From assembly GCA_002943765.1 (NCBI GenBank), contig PQWQ01000003.1:1426001-1490000 (forward strand): a stretch of 64,000 bases of DNA, given 5' to 3'. Position 1 is the first letter of the stretch. Each line of letters starts with the position of its first letter. This document shows, in pieces, positions 57,631 through 64,000 of this stretch. The translations under genes and the position numbers were made by a program. The stretch comes from Psoroptes ovis. Its lineage: Eukaryota; Arthropoda; Arachnida; Sarcoptiformes; Psoroptidae. The notes below the pieces were generated by a model. It was not told the DNA's origin. It made no database searches and saw only the letters and a list, made by a program, of their open reading frames with translations.

Positions 57631-58715
57631 ATGGAAACATCGAAACAAATTGTTTTGGTTACTGGTGGTTCAGGACTTGTTGGCCAGGCGATACGAACCA
57701 TTGTTGAACAACAAGAAAATGATGAAACAAAAGATTTTCAATTCGTATTCGTTAGCAGTAAAGATGGTGATCTATCTTGTATTGATGAGGCAAGAAAATT
57801 ATTTGAAAAATATCAACCGAATTATGTTATTCATTTAGCTGCTATGGTTGGTGGTTTATTTCGTAATCTCAAATATAATCTAGAATTTTTACGTCAAAAT
57901 TTATCTATAAATGATAATGTATTGTTATTATCGAAAGAATTCAATGTTAAAAAATGCATATCATGTCTATCAACGTGTATATTCCCTGATAAAACAACAT
58001 ATCCGATTGATGAAACGATGGTGCATAACGGACCACCACATCATTCTAATTTCGGTTATTCATATGCTAAACGTATGATTGATATATTAAATCATGCATA
58101 TGATGATCATTTCAAAAATAATTTGAAGAAAGGAGAAAATCATCCAATATTTACATCGATAATTCCAACAAATGTTTTTGGACCATATGATAATTTTAAT
58201 ATTGAAGATTCACATGTGATTCCTGGATTAATTTTTAAAGCATATAATGCTGTACAAGATGCTAAATTGAAAAGTATTCATCATTATATTTTATAGAATA
58301 ATTTTGATAACTTTTCCTTTTTTTGATAGATACTAATGTTGCGAAATTGATCGTATTCGGTAGTGGCAAACCACGGCGACAATTCATTTATTCATTGGAT
58401 TTAGCTAGACTAATATTATGGACATTGAAAAATTATAATGAAATTGAACCGATTATTTTGAGTGTTGATGAAAATGACGAAATTAGCATCGGTGAAGCTG
58501 CACAGCTTATTGTGAATGCATTCAATCAATCATATCCTGATATACGAATGGAGATACAATATGATTGTAGTTATAGCGATGGCCAATTTAAAAAAACAGC
58601 TAGTAATTTGAAATTACGCAAATATTTACCTGATTTCGAATTCACACCTATGTCCCAAGGAATCCATGAAACTGTTCGATGGTTCATCAACAATTCTGAT
58701 ATAGCTCGAAAATGA
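57631..58715 (+). CDS. GFUS: GDP-L-fucose synthase (GDP-4-keto-6-deoxymannose epimerase/reductase)
   Basis: Two exons, 57631-58273 and 58330-58715, with a 56-nt intron, give 342 residues. It is a short-chain dehydrogenase/reductase that makes GDP-fucose from GDP-4-keto-6-deoxymannose with NADPH. The Rossmann glycine motif VTGGSGLVGQAI is at residues 10-21. LAAMVGGLFRN is the family signature, CLSTCIFPD holds the catalytic Ser/Cys, and the YSYAKRMID segment carries the Tyr-x3-Lys pair. RRQFIYSLDLARL and SDGQFKKTAS in exon 2 match the C-terminal substrate domain. The splice was chosen because A|GTATTC to ATAG|AT restores the conserved reading FGSGKPRRQF. Confidence 0.95.
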
Positions 58716-58985
58716 ATTTGACTCTACAATTTGAAAAAAAAATCAATTTATTAAGGTCTAAGAATATGTCAATTCAAATTTTTTTATATATAATTTGATA
58801 ATGATTTTTTTCCGACAAGAAATTGAATAAATTTAGAGAATCAAAAATTTTAATTATGTATAAAAAATTCAATGAGAATAAATGAAGTAATTCAATTTTT
58901 AGATGAGTCGCCTACAATTTGTGATTTATCATAAATACCTTCCATTTTATTTGTTCAAATTATTTTAGGTTGCTTTATTCCATAT
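58716..58985. other. Convergent 3' region of GFUS and ZNF207
   Basis: About 270 AT-rich bases holding both 3' untranslated regions. No other feature. Confidence 0.5.
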
Positions 58986-60237
58986 TCAAAAATTTCGAGG
59001 AAAATTTTGAGGTACTGGAGGTGGTGGTGGCGGAGGCTGTAATGACAGAGGAGGTGGCGGCGGGGGTTGTAAGTATTGGGATGTTGGTATGTTAGGCGGC
59101 TGTTGATATAGCATAGCCGGATTTGCCGGAATCGATTGAACATTGATTGGTGCTATTAAAGGTTGTGATGCTATCGTTGTTGGAGTAGCCGTAGAGGAGG
59201 ATTGTGATGGAAAAAATTGTTCAAGATTCAAATGTCGATAACGAGGCATTCTGGAACGTAATTCCTCCAACGATAAATCTTCCTCTGGATGGATAATTCG
59301 ACTTGTTGCTGTAGTTGTGACTATTTTATTGACCACAGTTGTTGATGCTGTCGAAGGTGCGGCCACTGTGGGAGTCGTCATTGATGATTGTGATGTCATG
59401 ACCGATGGAAACAAAGGCTTTTGAATTTCAGCCGATGAGATTGTTGGCTGCGGTGGCAACGAAGGAGGTTGCGGTAATCCAGCCAATGACACAGTTGTTG
59501 GTGGTATTGGTGGTGGTGGCGGCGGCTGAGCTGGTGTTGGCATCATCGGATGAGGAACTCCTGGTGGCGGCAGTGGTTGAGCACCAAGAGGAAATCCTGG
59601 AGGTAATGGTGATGGTGTGCCAGGCGGCATGCCAACTGGATGCATCAGATGTGGAAATTGCGGATGAGAATGACTCGGAGCAGCATATGGCATTACCCCA
59701 GGTGGTACAACACCTGGAGGTATATACGGTACACCTGAAGCTCCAGCTGACGGTATTGCCATTGGAAGTACTGCAGCGCCTGCGGTCACTGGTGCTGTGA
59801 ATATCGGTACTTTTGGAATACTCGGCAATTTCGGTGCTACTAAATCACTTGTCGATGAAAATTCACCATTTCCTTTGGATTTTTCATGCAAACGAAGATC
59901 AGCTTCTGGAATACCTTCCATGCCATATATTTCAATATCAACATTATTACGATTAGGCAATGCATTTGGAATCTTATCGATTGTTTCTTTATGTACCTGC
60001 ATACAATGTATAGCTAAACCGGGCCCAGTATATAATTTTTTGTGACATGTATGACATTTGAAATGTTTAGCTTTTTGATGTTGTACCAAGATTTTTTCAT
60101 CATCAAATTCTCGATTACAGTACCTATATTAAAAACAAAAAATTGGCATTTTAATATCTTATGTACTACTTAATTAGTAAAAAAAAAATTACTGACCAAC
60201 ACCATGGTTTTGATGGCTTCTTCTTTTTTCTACCCAT
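58986..60237 (-). CDS. ZNF207: ZNF207/BuGZ-like zinc-finger protein
   Basis: Two exons, 60237-60197 and 60123-58986, with a 73-nt intron, give 392 residues. The N-terminus MGRKKKKPSKPWCWYCNREF and the following FDDEKILVQHQKAKHF, CHTCHKKLYTGPGLAIHCMQVHKE form the two C2H2 fingers of ZNF207. EIYGMEGIP after them is another family hallmark. The rest is Pro/Gly-rich with long proline runs. EEDLSLEELRSRMPRYR near residue 295 resembles the GLEBS segment used to bind Bub3, although this assignment is by pattern only. The vertebrate protein stabilises Bub3 at kinetochores and undergoes phase separation on spindle microtubules. Exon 1 is only 41 nt and is supported by GTCAGT and ATATAG splice sites. 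Confidence 0.9.
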
Positions 60238-60511
60238 ATTTTAATAATTTTTATTTCTAATTATTGAAATTTTATTTTTATACAAATTGTAAATTATTCA
60301 AATAAAAATTAAGATCAAAAGAATAATAAACAAATGAGCATGGCGACCATTTCGACTCAAATAAATGAATTTTTAGACATTTTCAATCACTTGTGTTGAA
60401 ATATGAAGAAAACGTGGCCTTTTGTGTTGTATAATTGTCCATGTAAAACTAATCTAAAATTTTTAAAAAATTTAAATTTAATCAAATTCAATCAAGATTC
60501 AAAATTCAAAA
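60238..60511. promoter_or_regulatory. Shared upstream region of ZNF207 and EIF3K
   Basis: About 270 bases between divergent start codons, presumably a bidirectional promoter. No specific element is identified. Confidence 0.4.
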
Positions 60512-61213
60512 ATGGTTGGCGAATCAAAAAAAGATGAAATTCGTGATATGCTTAAAGGTATTGAACTATACAATCCAAATAATTTGAATAAATTATTAGA
60601 GTATTTGGATGAACAATGTGTTGAAAATCATTATGATTTAGAAGCAAATCTTACAATATTGCGTTTATATCAATTTCGAATGAATACCGATTTCGGTGAA
60701 GAAGAATTAGATAAAGAAGTTGTCAAAAAAGTAATAATAAAAATATTATTGAAAGCATTGACAGCATTACCGAATACAGATTTCATATTATGCAAAAGCT
60801 TGATTCATCCAAGTCTATTGGATGAAGAAGAAACAGATGATGATTTGAAACATGTATTGAATTTGCATCAAGCATTAGAAACATGTAAATTTGAAGAATT
60901 CTGGCAATTATTACGTTCTGAACCTGGTGTTTATCTCAACATTACTGGTTTTGAAGATTCTATTCGAAAATTTATTTGTTATGTCGTTAAAATCACTTAT
61001 CAAACAATACGTAAGGATTTACTTGGTAAAATAATGGGTGGTTTAGAAGAAACACAATTAAAATATTGGATCAAATTGAATGAATGGGAAGAAAGAGAGC
61101 CTGAATATGTATTCATTTCTAACCAAGAAGAATTAATTAAATCTAAGAATATCAAAGAAAAAATTGAATTTGATAATGTAGCACGTGTAGTTGCTGCTTA
61201 TGCTAAACAATAA
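60512..61213 (+). CDS. EIF3K: Translation initiation factor eIF3 subunit K
   Basis: 233 residues, single exon. The N-terminal half is the helical (HAM) region with GIELYNPNNLNKLLEYLDEQ, YDLEANLTILRLYQF and LPNTDFILCKSLIHP, all typical of eIF3k. The C-terminal half is the winged-helix/PCI part with FEEFWQLL, FEDSIRKFICYVV and a basic/acidic end. Length is close to the human subunit (about 218). It is a peripheral, non-essential subunit of the 40S-binding eIF3 complex, paired with eIF3l. Confidence 0.95.
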   Translation: MVGESKKDEIRDMLKGIELYNPNNLNKLLEYLDEQCVENHYDLEANLTILRLYQFRMNTDFGEEELDKEVVKKVIIKILLKALTALPNTDFILCKSLIHPSLLDEEETDDDLKHVLNLHQALETCKFEEFWQLLRSEPGVYLNITGFEDSIRKFICYVVKITYQTIRKDLLGKIMGGLEETQLKYWIKLNEWEEREPEYVFISNQEELIKSKNIKEKIEFDNVARVVAAYAKQ

Positions 61214-61294
61214 TTCTTTTTTTAATTATTATTTAAAAATATTCAAATAAACAATTTATATCAAATTTTGAATTAAAATTATTCAAATTTTGTT

Positions 61295-61873
61295 TTAATA
61301 TTCTGGTGGAGGTGGTGCACGTTTATAATTCAAACGTTTGTATAAGAAATCAATACGTTTGTTTAAATCGGTCCATTTTTGTGGTCGAAACCATTTCCAA
61401 TGTTCTTTAGCTTTACGACGACGTATCAGCATTTGCATTTCATTACCTTTGAATTTTCTCAACCAACTAGGTATCGATGACATTGTATCAGTAGGATGAA
61501 TTTTACCATCGCCAAGTATATCGATATAATCATTTTGTCCAAACAATGCCGCTTGTTTACGCCATGGATCTGGTTTCTTTTCATTAGGTATTACATTGAT
61601 CGGAAACGGTTCATCACGTATTCTTGGCAATAAACCTAGTGATTGTGATAAGACAAAATTCAATGAACTTCAAACAAACAGCTTTTAAGAAAAATTAATC
61701 ACACCTTTTGAATGATAATGAGGTCGGTAACCGAATCTTCTAATCACTTTTCTACGTTCATAACAACGTATTTGTTGCTGATTGTTATTAAGATTATTGC
61801 ATAATGAAATTATAAAATTTTGATTTAATTTAATATTTGAAAATTTTCTAAATAAATTGTAACAAAAATTCAT
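61295..61873 (-). CDS. MRPL51: Mitochondrial large ribosomal subunit protein mL51
   Basis: Two exons, 61873-61705 and 61635-61295, with a 69-nt intron, give 169 residues. The conserved core is RRFGYRPHYHSKGLLPRIRD across the splice, then ALFGQNDYIDILGDGKIHPT, PSWLRKFKGNE and KRIDFLYKRLN, which match mL51. The N-terminus is basic and hydrophobic without acidic residues, as in a mitochondrial presequence. The C-terminus ends with a short proline run. It converges on EIF3K with about 80 bases between the stop codons. Confidence 0.93.
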
Positions 61874-62756
61874 AATTTATTTTTCATTAATTTCGGTATC
61901 TGCCAGTGATTATCAATGAAACACTGAAAAAATGACGTGAACACGTCATAAATATAAACAACCATAAATGCATATAAAATTCATATATGTGCAATATACC
62001 ATGTGGTTTTTAAGAAAATGTTCAGCATTGTTTCTATAGCTATAGCTACCACCATCAATAATGATTTTTTTTTAATTTTATCATTTTAATTTTATTCAAT
62101 TTTAATCGCGCATATCATAAACAGCAGTATTTACGAATAAGGACAGCACCAAAATACACTCAATCAAAACAAACAAATGCAATGCAAACAAACGAACAAA
62201 AAATACTCAAATTGAAATAATTTTCAATTTAAAATTTATATATCATCAATGATAATCATTATAATCAATTTGCTTATTGGTTTCAATATTGATATAAAAA
62301 TATATTTTGACAAAAATTTCTTGATTGGTCGGATGAAATTTTTGTGATCATTTTTTTTCTTATTGCTCTGGTATGTTGTCATGTTTGATATATTAATGAT
62401 CTGATCATTTTTTTTGTAAAGAATATTTACATTAATACTCTTATTACTTGACTTTGCTTTGCTATGATTTAAATTAATCAATGCAATGCCATTTACAATT
62501 TTTTGAAAATTAAACCATCGATTAATTTCTAATTTATTCATTATCATTTATACCTTAATTTGATTTATTTCCAAAATTCCTAATCCTAAATAAAACGAAA
62601 ATTGATTCGTCAAAGATTTCGTCCGTTTGTTTGTCAAAGACAAATAATACGACAGTGATTGAAGGTGATTTCAACGAACGACCGAACAAACTAATATCGG
62701 AACAATCAAATTTAAATATCGGCGAAAATATTAACGATAATTCGTCTAAAATAAGA
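61874..62756. other. Upstream region of MRPL51 and PRPS1
   Basis: About 880 AT-rich bases between divergent genes. The frame is open upstream of the PRPS1 ATG from 62631, but there is no ATG in it, so this is probably 5' untranslated sequence. A 103-codon minus-strand ORF (62547-62236) has low-complexity composition and is not supported. Confidence 0.45.
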
Positions 62757-63907
62757 ATGCCTAATATCAAAGTTTTCAGTGGATCATCCCATCAAGATTT
62801 AGCAAAAAAAACTGTTGATCGTTTAGGGATTGATCTTGGCAAAGCTGTATTGAAAAAATTCAGTAATCAAGAAACATGGTATGCTTTCATTTTTCGAAAA
62901 ATTTACATAAGAATGTTTCAAATTTTTTGATTTTCACACAGCGTTGAAATCGGCGAATCTGTACGTGGTGAAGATGTATACATTATACAATCAGGATGTG
63001 GCGAAGTTAATGATAATTTGATGGAATTATTAATTATGATTAATGCATGTAAAATAGCATCAGCATCACGTGTCACAGCTGTAATACCTTGTTTTCCATA
63101 TGCAAGACAAGACAAAAAAGATAAGGTAATTATTTCATGAAAAACAATTGTCCTATTCTAATTGATTTTGAATAAAATAATAGTCAAGAGCTCCAATCAG
63201 TGCCAAATTGGTTGCAAACATGTTATCAGTTGCTGGTGCTGATCATATTATTACTATGGATCTACATGCATCACAAATACAAGGTTTTTTCGATATACCA
63301 GTCGATAATTTGTATGCTGAACCAGCTGTTTTGAAATGGATCAAAGAAAATATACCTGAATGGAAATCATGTGTGATCGTATCACCGGATGCTGGTGGTG
63401 CAAAACGTGTAACATCAATCGCTGATCGTTTGAATGTAGATTTTGCTTTAATACACAAAGAACGTAAACGTGCAAATGAAGTTGCATCAATGGTATTAGT
63501 CGGTGATGTTACGAATCGTACGGCAATACTTGTCGATGATATGGCTGACACATGCGGTACTATTTGTTATGCAGCTGAAAAATTAAAAGAAGCTGGTGCA
63601 TCAAAAGTTTATGCAATATTAACACATGGCATTTTTAGTGGTCCTGCCATTCAACGTATCGAAGCGGCACCATTAGAAGCCTTAGTCGTGACAAATACAA
63701 TTCCACAGGAAAAAAATATGCGTGATTGCTCCAAAATTCAAGTAAGTTGCCATATGAATCTTATTTGAATAATAATATTCAATCTAATCTCCCTTTTTTT
63801 CATTTATATTTTAGTGCATTGATGTAAGTATGATTTTAGCCGAAGCCATCAGGCGTACACATAATGGCGAAAGCGTATCATATCTATTTTTACACGTTCC
63901 AATGTAA
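62757..63907 (+). CDS. PRPS1: Ribose-phosphate pyrophosphokinase (PRPP synthetase)
   Basis: Four exons, 62757-62878, 62942-63125, 63184-63741 and 63815-63907, join in frame to 318 residues, the exact length of human PRPS1. The enzyme makes PRPP from ribose 5-phosphate and ATP for nucleotide synthesis. MPNIKVFSGSSH is the conserved N-terminus. SVRGEDVYIIQSG, FPYARQDKKDK (ATP-binding flexible loop), DLHASQIQGFFDIPVDNLYA (metal binding) and VDDMADTCGT (PRPP loop) are all intact. The last exon encodes CIDVSMILAEAIRRTHNGES and ends HVPM. The start was chosen as the ATG that gives the family N-terminus. Confidence 0.97.
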
Positions 63908-64000
63908 TTTTACAATTATCATTTCTTGATAACAAAACGAAAAATCAAAAGATCAAATGAAAAACATATTTCTTCTCTAAAATTGCTATTGAAAAGAATC
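63908..64000. other. PRPS1 3' flank
   Basis: The last 93 bases of the window. AT-rich, no polyadenylation signal was clearly identified. Confidence 0.4.

Noticed and set aside
62236..62547. 103-codon minus-strand ORF between MRPL51 and PRPS1
   Set aside because: Lys/Asn/Ile-rich composition expected of AT-rich non-coding DNA, with no domain and no homologue recognised.

Overview
This window is nuclear DNA from a small, AT-rich animal genome. The genes are tightly packed, and almost every intron is 52-77 nt long with canonical GT-AG ends. Gene content and protein style suggest an acariform mite of the house-dust/scab mite type (Sarcoptiformes); this is an inference, because no species marker was searched. 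Recognisable single-copy genes are MDP1, ULK3, DHFR, SARNP, TBC1D5, MMAA, DAP3 (mS29), GFUS, ZNF207, EIF3K, MRPL51 and PRPS1.

Layout. 1-2150: the 3' part of a non-LTR retrotransposon that runs off the left edge. 2442-5160: MDP1 and ULK3, divergently arranged. About 5240-9390: one arm of a large foldback repeat. 9573-10184: DHFR. 10245-41539: five tandem copies, all on the minus strand, of a full-size ABCG transporter (NBD-TMD-NBD-TMD, four exons). The array also carries two intact intron-containing tRNA-Tyr(GUA) genes, three decayed tRNA copies, and a fresh Copia element nested in a dead mariner. 42849-50602: SARNP, two small membrane-protein genes, TBC1D5, MMAA and DAP3. 50702-57349: a palindromic foldback element with long terminal inverted repeats. 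57631-63907: GFUS, ZNF207, EIF3K, MRPL51 and PRPS1.

The ABCG array is the main feature. Each repeat unit consists of the transporter, a tRNA-Tyr and a junction scar where the 3' end of SARNP is fused to the last codons of DHFR. This fixes the original locus as DHFR - ABCG - tRNA-Tyr - SARNP and places the duplication breakpoints in the two flanking genes. Only copy 1 is fully intact. Copies 2 and 5 each have a one-base homopolymer frameshift. Copy 3 has an in-frame deletion at the start of NBD2, and copy 4 has an in-frame deletion of the signature, Walker B and H-loop of NBD1. Two introns sit at homologous positions and in the same phase in the two halves, so the full-size transporter most likely arose by internal duplication of a half-transporter gene. 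Animal ABCG proteins are generally half transporters, so a full-size animal ABCG family deserves attention.

The second unusual feature is the foldback repeat. Three arms are present. They contain long imperfect hairpins and, in the best copy, a regular ladder of exon-sized segments (36-37 nt alternating with 42 or 82-83 nt) bounded by good splice-site sequences. I do not recognise it as a described element. The remaining genes are ordinary housekeeping genes with no evident shared pathway.
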